A stretch of 64,000 nucleotides of DNA from Nicotiana tabacum (GCF_000715075.1 NC_134082.1:61591466-61655465); one strand, 5' to 3'; positions 10,230 through 21,773 are shown, counted from the stretch's first letter. The notes: a model not told the origin generated them from the sequence alone. Numbers and translations are program-made.

Positions 10230-13200
10230 ATGCTTTCGTCGCAAACATGTAGGAATCCACTTAACTGTATAGGTGCATCATGCCCCAACGTGAGATTGCC
10301 TATCTGTTATTTGTTTCGAATTAACCGTTCATTTGTCGTTGAGTTCCTCCAGGTTTTTGGAAAAGGCGGTTGGTTTGGTGAAAGTCTGGCCTCGCACTCA
10401 TACTTCACGAGGTCGAAAGGGAGTGTTCAATTACCTGTTATTAAGTCAGGAGGCGGTGCTCACACTTATTTCACAAGGTCAAAAAGAAGCATAGAAATGT
10501 CTGCAGAAATTCCTTTACCAACAGTTCCTGTTTCCGAGGAGAGTTCGATCTCGGCCGTCCTCACGCCCGAGTCCGCCACTGCAGAGGAAAATAGAATCAT
10601 GTGGCTCCGCATGTTAGAAATGTTGGATGACTGGAATAACGGAAAAGAGCCTCCAAGTGTCGTCCCTGGATTTCCTGAGTTATTCTCCAGAACAAGCGGG
10701 ACTTCTAATATCCCCATAAGCTATCCCGCTACCCCATTCGGATACCCAGCCATTTCGGCCTTCTCTGCTGGATCGCCCTCTGATTCTCATCCCCGGATAT
10801 CAACAACAGATGCAAACACAAACATCTTTACTGCACCACCCTGTCCGATCGCGGCACAACCTGCTACGTACAAGCCAAATTTTGACTCATCTTCGTTTAC
10901 ATTCCAAGCACCATCTTTCTCAATGGAACCAACTCGGTTCGTCACGAGCACTCACCCTCCACAACCTCAGTGCGAGTTTGCACCTATGCAGGATCAGAAC
11001 CCCAAAATGGCTGAACAAGAAGAGATGGCCAAAAGAATGAGAAGCCTTGAGCAGAGTTTGAAGAATATGCAAGGTTTGAGCGGATAGAAGAGCGTCTCCT
11101 ACACCGATCTATGCATGTTCCCTCACGTGCACCTACCAGTGGGTTTCAAGACCCCAAAGTTTGAGAAGTACGACGGGCACGGTGACCCCATTGCTCATCT
11201 CAAGAAATATTGCAACCAATTGCGGGGAGCCGGCGGAAAAGAGGAATTGCTAATGGCATATTTCGGGGAAAGTCTGGTAGGAATAGCCTCGGAATGGTAC
11301 ATGGACCAGGACATATCCCGGTGGCATATATGGGATGATCTCGCTAGAGATTTTGTGAGACAATTCCAGTATAACATCGACATTGCACCAGACCGAAATT
11401 CTCTGTCAAACTTGAAGAAGAAACCTTCAGAAAGCTTCAGAGAATATGCTATTAAGTGGCGCGAACAGGCGTCAAGGGTGAAGCCTCCCATGGACGAAAT
11501 AGAAATAGTCACCACTTTTCTCCAGGCTCAGGAGTCCGACTATTTCCAAAACATGATCTCAGTCACGGGAAAGCCTTTCGCAGAAGCGATTAAGATTGGA
11601 GAGATGGTGGAGAACGGTCTGAAAACGGGTAGAATATTTAGTCAGGCAGCCATAAGGGCAACCTCCCAAGCCGTCCAAAGCGGGTCCGGAGGAATGGCGA
11701 GAGGAAAGAAAAAGGAGGAAACGACCATGGCAGCATCTGAAGCAAGGGAATATCGTAATCCCAGGCCCCGTTTTCCATAAAGGACCCCACAACACTACTA
11801 CCCCCACCAAAACATGGCATATGCTCCTCAACCCTACATGGTCATGAACACCCAGCCTTATGTCCATCTGCCACAGCAAGCCAACCGAGGCCAAGCTCCA
11901 CCTCCCAAAAATCAGCCTCCCTACCGCAACCACTATAGCCCACAACCTCCGCAAAATAACTCCCGCCCTCAGGAGCCACCTAGAAGGCGGACTTTCATGC
12001 CCATCGGTGAGCCATACTCTACTTTGTTCCCGAAGCTAGTCCAGTTGGGTTTCCTGCAGCCGGTCTCTCAGACAAGGCACAATCCGGCATCACCTTCTTA
12101 CAAAGCCGGTGTTAGATGCGCCTATCATTCAGGAGCGGAAGGGCACGATACAAATGACTGCTGGGCTTTGAGAAGGGTAGTCGAGAATTTAATAGAGCAA
12201 GGAAAAATAGTGCTAAGGGACGAGAAGGTCCCAAATGTGACTAACAATCCATTACCTGCTCACAATAATGGGCCGCTGATCGGAATGATTTGCGAACACA
12301 AAGAATTTGACCCTGCTTTGAAAGCTATAATCGCCATTGTCGACGCAGGGAAAAAGCCTGAAATAGCCCAGAAACCAGAAAAAAGGGAAAAGGCCAGTAC
12401 TGTAAAGTGCGAGCCAGAAAAGAAGGTGGAGAAGAAGGCGGTGCCTGTGAATAATGGAGTTCTTTACATCCCACGAGGTCGAGCAGAGAAGCCGCAGAGC
12501 TTCGAGGTCAAAAGGGCAAAACCTATGTACGTACCAAAGGGGGCCTATGTGGTCCGGGGGACGATTCAACCACCTCGGCTGAATGAGCCAATGGTTATCG
12601 GACGCGTGCCACAAAAGCCGATGACAAACCCGTCCACAGTACCGTGGAACTATCAGAGGACGTTGGTAACGTACAAAGGTAAAGAAGTCACGGGAGAACT
12701 TCCAGAAAATACTTTCATTGGAAGGTATTCGAACACCCAAAATCTAAACAACGCCATACGGAGACGCTTCCCACCAAAGAAGCCTATAAGCATTGAAGAA
12801 GTGGAAGTTTTCTTCCAACAGATGAAAATGCCGGATTACAAAGTGGTAGATCAACTGCGCAAGTGCCCCGAGCAAGTGTCCATGCTATCATTGCTGATGA
12901 GGTCGGCCGAGCATCAAAAGATCTTACTCAAGACCCTGAACGAAGCATACGTGCCAGTTGAAACCTCAGTCGAACAACTGGAACGAATGACAGAAAGGTT
13001 CTTCGCCGTTAACCAGGTCTCTTTCAGCAAGAACGATTTACCCCCAGAGGGAGCGGCACACAACAAAGCCTTGCATCTAACAGTTAAATGCGAAGACTAC
13101 TACGTCAAGCGGGTAATGTTGGATGGGGGTTCAGGTGTTGACATTTGTCCGCTCTCCACGCTACAGAGAATGGAAATTGGGACCGGAAGAATCCGCCCCA

Positions 13201-13979
13201 ATAATGTCTGCGTAAGGGCTTTTGACGGCATCAAGAGAGACACCCTTGGGGAAATAGACTTGGCTTTGACCATAGGGCCAGTAGAGTTTGAAGTAACTTT
13301 CCAAGTGTTTGACATGGATACGTCCTACAATTTTCTCCTCGGCAGACCTTGGATTCATGCGGCAGGGGTTGTACCTTCCACTCTTCATCAAATGGTGAAG
13401 TTTGAGCACGAAGACCGGGAAATTGTGGTCCACAGAGAAGATGAGCAGTCTATTTATCGGGACCCATTCATCCCATATCTTGAACCAAGGGAAGGGAGCG
13501 AGCACACGGTCTACCAGGCTTTCGAAATTGTGTTAGCAAAGCAGCATGAAGAGGGAAGACCTTGCCCCCAACCTTTCGCCTCGGTTATAGTGGCTAAAGA
13601 GATGATCCGGCACGAATTCAAGCCAGGGAAAGGGCTCGGACGAACATTGCAAGGAATAACGGAACCCATCACCTTGCCTTCCGCCAAGAAACTTTTTGGG
13701 ATAGGTTTTCAACCCACTCCAGAAGATGAAGAATGGGCAAAGAAGAGGAAGAATGGGGGTTGGAAACTGCCTCGGCCACTACCGGATTTATATTAAACCT
13801 TCGTCAGACCAAGATACACTGAAGAAGAAGACGATGAGGTTTTCACGGCTGAGGAAATCGAGGAGATATGTGGGGCAATGAGAGAAATGCTCTATGAGGC
13901 TCACATGGTTCAACCAGGAGAAGGCACCAGCACCGCCGAGATGATATATATGGGGCCAAACGCCAAACTTCGAAACTAG
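10230..13979 (+). pseudogene. Ogre gag-protease polyprotein, three in-frame stops
   Basis: One frame of 1,250 codons is interrupted by TAG 11085, TAA 11778 and TAA 13794 and closes at TAG 13977. The gag core lies at about 11115-11650 (KFEKYDGHGDPIAHLKKY, SEWYMDQ, SFREYAIKWREQASRV). A zinc-knuckle-like C-x2-H-x5-H-x4-C follows near 12115 (CAYHSGAEGHDTNDC). The retroviral-type aspartic protease is at about 13090-13340 with active-site MLDGGSGVDICPLSTL and later FLLGRPWIH; the DGGSG form is usual in this lineage. Near 13610 a glycine-rich KPGKGLGRTLQG stretch resembles a shortened G-patch. The true gag start is uncertain; upstream sequence is poorly conserved up to SYFTRSKG near 10400. Confidence 0.9.
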
Positions 13980-14186
13980 GAGGCCACGCCATTCCCGACT
14001 AGGCAGAAGTCCGGGTAGACCTGTCCTGCCACCTTTCCTACATCACGAGTTATCTCCAGGATATAACTTGGATATTTTCTTCCCTTCAATTGTTGTTTTG
14101 AATTCCTGAGTTGTAAACATTGTTGTCTTCCAAATTCCAAGAAAAATAAAAAAAATCATCATTGTTTCTCATTTTTTCCTCCTTTG

Positions 14187-14225
14187 TTCTGATTTTTGTT
14201 ATTTTTCCTTTATCTTTTCTTTCAG
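14187..14225 (+). other. Candidate 3' splice site of the Ogre intron (before RT)
   Basis: A long pyrimidine tract (TTTTTCCTTTATC, TTTTCTTTCAG) ends in AG at 14224-14225. The RT frame is open right up to this AG, 22 bases before the first ATG (14248), so the upstream exon can feed into it. Ogre elements are known to splice an intron between protease and RT. I could not fix the donor: GT dinucleotides at 14015 (GTAGAC) and 14112 (GTAAAC) come after the stop at 13977, so an earlier donor would be needed to fuse the frames. Confidence 0.65.
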
Positions 14226-15883
14226 TTATAATAATGCGGCTTTAAATATGACATGCTTGCGGACTTCACGCCCAGATCACAACGAGCTATTTAATTGTGA
14301 AATAATGAACCCAGAACCAGAATATGATGAAGAAGAGGCTTTTAGGGAAATAAACCGAGAGTTGGAACATTTTGAGAATAAACCTAAGCCAAATATGAAT
14401 GACACCGAACCGGTTAATTTAGGAACTCCTGAAGAAATCCGGGAGACCAAAATAAGCATTCACACGAACAAGAAAACGCGAGACGCGATAATTCAACTTC
14501 CTTTTGAATTTAAAGATGTGTTTGCTTGGTCGTACGATGACATGCCAGGACTAGGTGTTGATCTAGTGGTTCATAAATTACCAATTCATCCTGATTGTCC
14601 TCCAGTTCAACAAAAGCAAAGAAAGTTCAAAACTGAGGTCAGTGATAAAATTAAAGAGGAGATCACCAAGCAGCTAAAAACGGGAGTGATTCGGGTAGTC
14701 CAGTATACAACATGGTTGGCGAACGTAGTTCCAGTACCGAAAAAAGATGGGAAGACTCAGGTATGTGTGGATTATCGAGATCTGAATAGGGCGAGTTCCA
14801 AAGACAATTTCCCATTGCCCAACATCCACATCCTTGTTGATAATTGCGCCAAACATGAGATCCAGTCTTTCGTAGATTGTTACGCTGGGTATCATCAGGT
14901 GTTGATGGATGAAGAAGACGCCGAGAAGACTGCCTTCACCACACCTTGGTGCAGTTACTGTTATCGGGTTATGCCATTTGGTCTGAAGAATGCTGGGGCA
15001 ACTTACATGAGAGCCATGACTGCCATTTTTCATGACATGATGCATCAAGAAATAGAGGTGTACGTGGACGATGTGATAATCAAATCCAGGACGCAGGATA
15101 ATCACATCCAAGACTTGAGGAAGTTCTTCGAGAGACTGAGGAAGTACGACTTGAAGCTGAACCCAGCTAAATGTGCTTTTGGAGTCCCATCGGGCAAGCT
15201 TTTGGGCTTCATAGTGAGCAGAAGAGGTATCGAATTAGATCCAACAAAGATAAAATCTATCAGGGATCTACCTCCCCCAAGAACGAAGAAAGACGTGATG
15301 AGTTTGTTGGGCATGTTGAACTATATCAGTCGATTCATTGCCCAGCTAACTAGCACGTGTGAGCCCATATTTAAGCTATTGAGGAAAGATGCGGCGATCA
15401 AATGGACGGCTGAGTGTCAAGAAGCTTTTGACAAAATTAAAGAATATCTTTCAAATCCCCCAGTTTTGGTCCCACCAGAGCCAGAAAGACCACTGTTCTT
15501 GTATCTGACAGTCTTGGAAAATTCTTTCGGTTGTGTCCTCGGGCAACATGACATAACCGGAAAGAAAGAACAAGCAATCTACTACTTGAGCAAGAAATTC
15601 ACCAGCTACGAGGCCAAGTACACTCTGCTGGAAAGAACATGTTAGCGCTCTGACGTGGGTTGCTCAAAAGCTAAGGCATTATCTCCAAGCTCACACTACT
15701 TTCCTCATAAGCAGGCTAGATCCTTTGAAGTATATATTTCAGAAACCAATGCCTACTGGAAGACTGGCCAAGTGGCAAATCTTGCTTACTGAATTTGACA
15801 TAATCTATGTCACCCGCACGGCAATGAAAGCCCAGGCGCTAGCAGATCATTTGGCCGAAAATCCAGTCGATGAGGAATACTAG
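14226..15883 (+). pseudogene. Ogre reverse transcriptase and first RNase H (frameshift and stop)
   Basis: The frame from 14248 to 15645 encodes a Ty3/gypsy reverse transcriptase: primer-grip region VPVPKKDGKTQVCVDYRDLN, the middle motif FVDCYAGYHQV, MPFGLKNAGATY and the catalytic YVDDVIIKS near 15058. It copies element RNA into DNA in virus-like particles. A connection and RNase H segment follows (LFLYLTVLENSFGCVLGQHD, IYYLSKKFTSYEAKYTLLE). At 15643-15645 an apparent extra base creates TAG; coding continues in the next frame to TAG at 15881-15883. Both breaks would separate RT from integrase. The catalytic aspartates of RT itself are present. Confidence 0.9.
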
Positions 15884-15886
15884 ACA

Positions 15887-16330
15887 TTGAGTACCTATTT
15901 TCCAGATGAAGAAATAAACACCGTAGAAGTGGTCTCGGAGAACGCTCATGTTTGGAAGATGTTCTTTGACGGAGCCGTAAACGCCAAAGGTGTAGGAATC
16001 GGGGCAATTTTGATTTTGCCTTCCGGTCAGCATTATCCCGCCACAGCTAGACTGCGTTTCTTTTGCACAAACAATACAGCTGAGTATGAAGCCTGCATCA
16101 TGGGCATGCATATGGCGATTGATCAGGATGTCGAAGACTTACTGATTATGGGAGATTCTGACCTGATTATCCGGCAAGCCTAAGGTGAATGGGAAACTCG
16201 GGCTTATCCCTTACCGACATCACGTGGAGGATCTCGGCAAGCGTTTTAAATCAATAGAGTTCAGGTATATCCCGCGGTGTCACAATGAACTAGCGGATGC
16301 ACTTGCCACCTTAGCTTCGATGCTACCCTA
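15887..16330 (+). pseudogene. Second (archaeal-type) RNase H of the Ogre-like element
   Basis: Motifs in order: MFFDGAVNAKGVGIGAIL (first Asp), NNTAEYEACIMG (Glu), MGDSDLIIRQ (Asp), and HNELADALA (last Asp) after a break. A second RNase H after the degenerating first one is typical of the Tat/Ogre lineage, where it is thought to take over RNA degradation. TAA at 16181-16183 and a small out-of-frame deletion near 16200 split it, the last motif being in the frame that continues into integrase. All four acidic positions can still be recognised. Confidence 0.85.
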
Positions 16331-16399
16331 CCCAGGCAACGCCTATGTCGATCCCTTAGAAATCCAAATTAGGGAGAGACACGGTTACTGTAACGTAAT

Positions 16400-17672
16400 C
16401 GAGGCAGGATCGTGCATACAGCCATGGTACCACGATATCAAGAGGTTCTTGAAGACACAAGAATACCCCGAGCATGCTACTGGAGATCAAAAGAGAACCA
16501 TTAGGCGGCATGCAAGTGGTTTCTTTTTTAGCGGTGAGTTGTTGTATAAGAGGACCCCGGACCTCAATCTACTAAGATGTGTTGACGCCGAGGAGGCAAG
16601 AAGGATCATGCACGAAGTACACGCAGGAGTGTGCGGACCTCACATGAACGGGTATGTTTTAGCAAAGAAAATCCTTTGAGCAGGTTATTACTGGATAACC
16701 ATGGAGAAGGACTGCTTTAGCTTCGTTCGGAAGTGTCATCAGTGTCAGGTGCACGGTGATTTGATTCATGCACCTCCCACGGAATTGCATCCCATGTCTG
16801 CGCCTTGGCTATTTGTTGCCTAGGGCATGGACGTCATTGGTCCGATCGAGCCGAAGGCCTCAAATGGACATAGATTTATACTGGTTGCCATCGACTACTT
16901 CACAAAATGGGTAGAGGCTGTCACTCTCAAGTCGATCACTAAAAAAACGGTAGTGGATTTTGTACATTCAAATCTTATCTGTCGTTTCGGTATTCCTGCA
17001 ACTATCATCACAGATAACGCAACAAACCTGAATAGTCACTTGATGGGAGATGTATGCGAGCAATTCAAAATAACGCATAGGAATTCTACTCCTTATTGGC
17101 CCAAGGCCAATGGCGATGTAGAAGCAGCAAACAAGAACATCAAGAAGATTTTGTGGAAGACGATCCAGAGTTCCCGACAATGGCATGAACAGCTACCGTT
17201 TGCATTGTTGGGATATCGCACTACGGTACGCACGTCAGTAGGGGCAACCCCTTATCTTTTGGTTTATGGGACCGAGGCTGTAATACCAGTAGAGGTAGAA
17301 ATTCCTTCACTTCGAACCATTGTCGAAGCAGAAATCGAAGACAGCGAGTGGGTTAAAACTCGATTGGAGTAGTTGACTCTGATTGACGAGAAACGAATGG
17401 CTGTGGTTTGTCACGGGCAGCTGTACCAACGAAGAATGGCCCGTGTTTATAACAAGAAAGTCCGACCCAGGAATTTCGAAGTGGGTCAACTGGTACTGAG
17501 GCGCATTCTGCCACATCACCAGGAAGCGAAAGGGAAGTTTGCTCCAAACTGGAAAGGCCCATTCATCATCAGGAAGATATTGCCGAAAGGAGCATTGTAC
17601 CTAGGTGATATTGAAGGAAATGATCCCGAAACAGCAGTGAATGCGGATGCAGTCAAAAGATACTATGTCTGA
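16400..17672 (+). pseudogene. Ogre integrase, three in-frame stops
   Basis: This is one frame (shared with the end of the second RNase H) with stops at TGA 16677, TAG 16821 and TAG 17370, ending at TGA 17670-17672. The HHCC zinc finger is HEVHAGVCGPHMNG, then KCHQCQ near 16731. The DDE core has GMDVIGPI (Asp), IITDNATNL (Asp) and NGDVEAANK (Glu). The C-terminal part (FEVGQLVLRRI, GKFAPNWKGPF) is the GPY/F-type module that binds DNA. Integrase joins the element DNA to the chromosome. Each stop falls where the family has Trp or Gln, so single transitions (TGG to TGA or TAG, CAG to TAG) explain them. Confidence 0.9.
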
Positions 17673-17865
17673 GTGACACCCCAGCGATCTTGACACATTT
17701 GAAATGATGGAGGTTTTATTCCCACTACCCCAAACACTATCAACTCTCTCTACAAGCCTTTGAGCCGGTTACAGTTCTTTGGTTACCAAAAAGAAAAAGA
17801 AAAAAAAAGAAAAAAAAAAAAAGAAAACAAACAAAACAAACAAAACCAAACATTGATCGAGGCCT
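17673..17865 (+). other. Start of the Ogre 3' untranslated region
   Basis: Noncoding. It ends in an A-rich tract (17790-17850) just before motif copy C; copies B and G are likewise preceded or followed by A/T homopolymers. Confidence 0.6.
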
Positions 17866-17928
17866 GAACTATGTCTGACTTGATTCCGAAAGGATACGTA
17901 GGCAGCCTCTCTCTGAGGTTCAGTCACA
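17866..17928 (+). other. Structured motif, copy C (after integrase)
   Basis: Helix 1: CTATG (17869-17873) with CGTAG (17897-17901), one G-U pair. Helix 2: TCC with GGA closing a GAAA tetraloop (17888-17891). Helix 3: GCCTC (17905-17909) with GAGGT (17915-17919), loop TCTCT. It starts about 190 bases after the integrase stop. Closest relative: copy F. Confidence 0.75.
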
Positions 17929-18110
17929 CCAACAATAAAATCCCATTTACCCTGAAATTGAAACCGGGGCACGTCAAACGGCTTAGAAGTCGTAGTATCA
18001 TCTACTTTTCTTTACCAAGCACAAACCCTTCGGATCAATTACCAAAGGTAGGGGGAAGCCAAGAAGTGCCACGGATGGAGGTCGGTACACTCTAAATTGA
18101 GAGAAATAAA

Positions 18111-18287
18111 ATGAGAGAGTCTCGTAGGTGAAAACCTTCGGGCACCGCGAGGCGACGGGAGTAGAAAAAACAAAATGAGAGAGATTGTCTAGTAAAAACT
18201 CGCAAAGAGTGCTATCGAGCGACAGCAAGGAGGGAAATGAGAGAGGCCAGCTAGCGAAAACCCGCAAAGGGCGTTGTTGGCCGAAAG
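18111..18287 (+). repeat. Tandem repeat, about 63 bp, 3 copies
   Basis: ATGAGAGAG starts units at 18111, 18175 and 18238, each followed by an AAAACYYKCRAAG-like stretch. Similar units occur in reverse at about 58230-58480 in the second element, so this part of the 3' region is shared. Confidence 0.65.
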
Positions 18288-18690
18288 AATGACTCCACCC
18301 GAGGAAGTCTCGGCAAAGTTCCACCGATTTGGAAACACAGATCCATTTTGGTTCAGGAGGAAATGCAAGTTCATTGAAGGTCAGGCGTCCAGTCCAAAGA
18401 GCATGTCATGTCCATTTAAAGTCAACATTGTTTTCCTCAGATAAGTCTTTCTTGTCCCAAAAGGGACACTTCTTTTCTGAAATTTGCTTTCTCCGTTCTT
18501 TGTTTTTCTTCAAATCCCTTTCATTTTTAACCCTAAGTTCCAGATATACCGGAAAGGACAGGTGGCAGGGTTGGTTTCACGGAATTCAGTTTCGCAAGGG
18601 AAATGCCTCGTTTCGTTGGTACGTTTGTCCGAACTTGATGATGGTTCATGATGTTGACTGCATTCTAAGTAAAGTCACGAGAAAAAAAAA

Positions 18691-18980
18691 TCCCCACAGA
18701 TTTTCCCTTTGTACAGATCCCCACAGGATTTCCCTTTGTAAAAAATCCCCACAAGGCCTCCCTTTGTAAAAATCCCCCAAAGAGTCTACATCAGCAAAAT
18801 CCCCACAGGTTTTTCACTTTGTACAAATCCCCAGCAAATCCCCTTTGTAAAATTCCCCAGCGAGCCTACCCCAACAAATCCCCAGCAAGTCCGCTTTGTA
18901 AAGAGTCACCACAGAGCCGCTATCAGACAAATCCCCACAGAGCTTCCCCTTGTACAAATCAATCTCCCCAATAAAATCCC
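18691..18980 (+). repeat. Degenerate tandem repeat built on TCCCCACAG / CCCTTTGTA
   Basis: About eight imperfect units of 30-40 bp alternate a TCCCCASMR word with a CCCTTTGTA-like word. Confidence 0.7.
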
Positions 18981-19336
18981 CATTGAAAATCTCCAAGTTG
19001 AATCTGGAAATGCAAGCTTGAGCAGTCTAAAAGGTTTTCGCCATTTGAATCCAATCAATGGCAGACTTTCTCAACAGAAATAAGGACGCAACAAAGCAAC
19101 TGGAACAATCAAGGTCACCGAACCAACCGCCATTTCCGAGCTAACAATTGTTCTTTGTTTGAAAAGTTAAAACAGGTATGATCCAAGACAACCATGCAAG
19201 AAGTAGGTGTCGCCCAAAGAAGAAAGTACGTGAGTGCAAGAAACAGTTGGGCAATAAGGAATCCACTCGAAAGGGAAGTTTCCACGAAATTCTCTTTTAT
19301 ATTTTTATTAAAAACAAGAAAAACTCAAAAAAAAAA

Positions 19337-20995
19337 GGGGTCAGTTAGTATCTCCAGAACTTTTTCTGTTAGTCAGCATTAGGGCTCCAACCCTGAACTG
19401 AGCATTGTCAGTTAGTCAGCATTAGGGCTCCAACCCTGAACTGAACTCTTTCCATTTAGCCAGCATTGGGGCTCCGACCCTGAACTGAGCATTGTCTGTT
19501 AGTCAGCATTGGGGTTCCAACCCTGAACTGAACTTTTCCCTTTAGTCAGCATTAGGGCTCCAACCCTAAACTGAACTTTTCCCTTTAGTCAGCATTAGGG
19601 CTCCAACCCTAAACTGAACTTTTTCCATTTAGTCAGCATTAGGGCTCCAACCCTGAACTGAACTTTTTCCAGTTAGTCAGCATTAAGGTTCCAACCCTAA
19701 ACTGAACTTTTTCCATTTGGTCAGCATTAGGGCTCCCACCCTAAACTGAACTTATCCCCAGTTAGTCAGCATTAGGGCTCCAACCCTAAACTGAACTTTT
19801 CCCTTTAGTCAGCATTAGGGTTCCAACCCTAAACTGAACTTTTCCATTTGGCCAGCATTAGGGCTCCAACCCTGAACTGAGCATTTGTCTGTTAGTCAGC
19901 ATTAGGGCTCCAACCCTGAACTGAACTTTTTCCATTTAGCCAGCATTAGGGCTCCAACCCTGAATTGAGCATTGTCAGTTAGTCAGCATTAGGGCTCCAA
20001 CCCTGAACTGAACTCTTTCCATTTAGCCAGCATTAGGGTTCTGACCCTGAACTGAGCATTGTCTGTTAGTCAGCATTGGGGTTCCAACCCTGAACTGAAC
20101 TTTTCCCTTTAGTCAGCATTAGGGCTCCAACCCTAAACTGAACTTTTTCCTTTAGTCAGCATTAGGGCTCCAACCCTAAACTGAACTTTTTCCATTTAGT
20201 CAGCATTAGGGCTCCAACCCTGAACTGAACTTTTTCCAGTTAGTCAGCATTAGGGCTCCAACCCTAAACTGAACTTTTTCCGTTTGGTCAGCATTAGGGC
20301 CCCAACCCTAAACTGAACTTATCCCCAGTTAGTCAGCATTAGGGCTCTAACTCTAAACTGAACTTTTCCCTTTAGTCAGCATTAGGGTTCCAACCCTAAA
20401 CTGAACTTTTCCATTTGGCCAACATTAGGGCTCCAACCCTGTACTGAGCATTTGTCTGTTAGTCAGCATTAGGGATCCAACCCTGAACTGAACTTTTTCC
20501 ATTTAGCCAGCATTAGGGCTCTAACCTTGAACTGAGCATTGTCAGTTAGTCAGCATTAGGGCTCCAACCCTGAACTGAACTCTTTCCATTTAGCTAGCAT
20601 TAGGGCTCCAACCCTGAACTGAGCATTGTCTGTTAGTCAGCATTAGGGCTCCAACCCTAAACTGAACTTTTTGCCATTTAGTCAGCATCCGAGCTCCAAC
20701 CCTAAACTGAACTCTTTCCATTTAGTCAGCATCAGGGCTCCAACCCTGAACTGAACTCTTTCCATTTAGCCAGCATTAGGGCTCCAACCCTGAACTGAGC
20801 ATTGTCTGTTAGTCAGCATTGGGGTTCCAACCTTGAAGTGAACTTTTCCATTTAGTCAGCATCAGGGCTCCAACCCTGAACTGAACTCTTTCCATTCAGC
20901 CAGCATTAGGGCTCCAACCCTAAACTGAGCATTTTTCTATTAGCCATCATTAGGGTTCCAGCCCTAAACTGAGAATTTTTACCTTGTGGCAATAT
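19337..20995 (+). repeat. Tandem array in the Ogre 3' region, about 44-bp monomers in a 567-bp higher-order unit
   Basis: About 37 monomers of roughly 44 bp share GTCAGCATTAGGGCTCCAA followed by CCCTRAACTGA. Two spacer types alternate (GAACTTTTTCCATTTAG and GAGCATTGTCTGTTAG). Diagnostic variants recur at exactly 567 bp: GCATTGTCAGTTAG at 19402, 19969 and 20536, and CTTATCCCCAGTTAG at 19751 and 20318. The array therefore has at least two complete higher-order units and a shorter third. Tandem arrays in the 3' region of Ogre/Tat elements are known and are thought to seed satellite DNA. The second element has no such array. Confidence 0.95.
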
Positions 20996-21590
20996 TAGGG
21001 ATCCAATCCCGGAGTTGGCATTTTGTAGACTGAAATTTTCCAATCCCTTCATCAATTCCATAAACTTCCCGGCAATTAACTCACGAAAATTTCCTAGTGA
21101 AACTGGGGCAGAAAATTTCGTTCGTTTGTTTCTCCCCGCAGGTCTGACCTCGAGGCGCATGGATCAAGATGAGCCACGAGATGAGTCTCGACCCAGAATA
21201 AAGAACAGAAGAAAAAGACAAAAAAAAAAGGAGATGTTCCGAGATACTTGGAAAAACGAAGGACGGATCGCCCCAAGATTCGATCAATGTCCCGAGTTCT
21301 ACCTATCCCCTCTCACTCAATATCGCAGAAATAAACAGGCGCCTATAACTTGCAAGCATCAGGATTCGGATCGAAGTCTATAAGCAGAATCAGCTAAGAC
21401 CCAAGATCAAGTTGCAAAAGAATCATAGATAGGAATCTTGTAACTAGTAGTTGACAAGCATAAGTAATTAGTTCAGTTTCAATTTTCCTTTGGTTGTAAT
21501 AAGGCGGTCAGTAAAGCAACTGTGGCAACAGCGACAACAGTAACAGCAAGCATTGCAATCCCATGGTAGTCCCAGCAACCAAAGTTTCCC
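20996..21590 (+). other. Ogre 3' untranslated region between array and motif D
   Basis: No convincing gene. A 122-codon frame at 21015-21383 has no recognisable domain and I do not call it. Confidence 0.5.
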
Positions 21591-21662
21591 GAACTACATT
21601 GACCTGATTCCTGTTTAGCCCAGGATATGTAGGAAATCTTTGAAGCGAAGATTCGGTCAAAT
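21591..21662 (+). other. Structured motif, copy D (before the polypurine tract)
   Basis: Helix 1: CTACA (21594-21598) with TGTAG (21628-21632), a compensatory change from CTACG/CGTAG. Helix 2: TCCTG (21609-21613) with CAGGA (21621-21625), loop TTTAGCC. Helix 3: AATCTT (21635-21640) with AAGATT (21648-21653), 7-nt loop. Closest relative: copy E. Confidence 0.8.
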
Positions 21663-21760
21663 CTTTCAAAAATGTGCTTCACGCGGAGTGTTCCAATAGG
21701 CAAAAATTGCTCATATACGCTCAGTTTATCTTTTCACAAAAACTCTTCGTGTTTCCGAAC

Positions 21761-21773
21761 AAAGAGGGGCAGC
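21761..21773 (+). other. Polypurine tract
   Basis: AAAGAGGGGCAGC lies directly before the 3' LTR and would prime plus-strand synthesis. The second element has AAAGAGGAGCAGC at the same place. Confidence 0.8.

Noticed and set aside
11195..13505. Several antisense frames of 100-160 codons opposite gag-protease
   Set aside because: They are shadows of the sense coding frame with no domain of their own. Some Tat elements carry antisense ORFs, but those lie after integrase.
19360..20970. Interstitial telomere
   Set aside because: TTAGGG and CCCTAA occur as inverted pairs within a 44-bp monomer, not as head-to-tail hexamers or TTTAGGG.
19337..20995. CRISPR-like look of the short regular repeats
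   Set aside because: Units are contiguous with no unique spacers, and the setting is a plant retrotransposon 3' region.
21015..21383. 122-codon frame after the tandem array
   Set aside because: No motif, no conservation in the second element, and it ends in basic low-complexity sequence.
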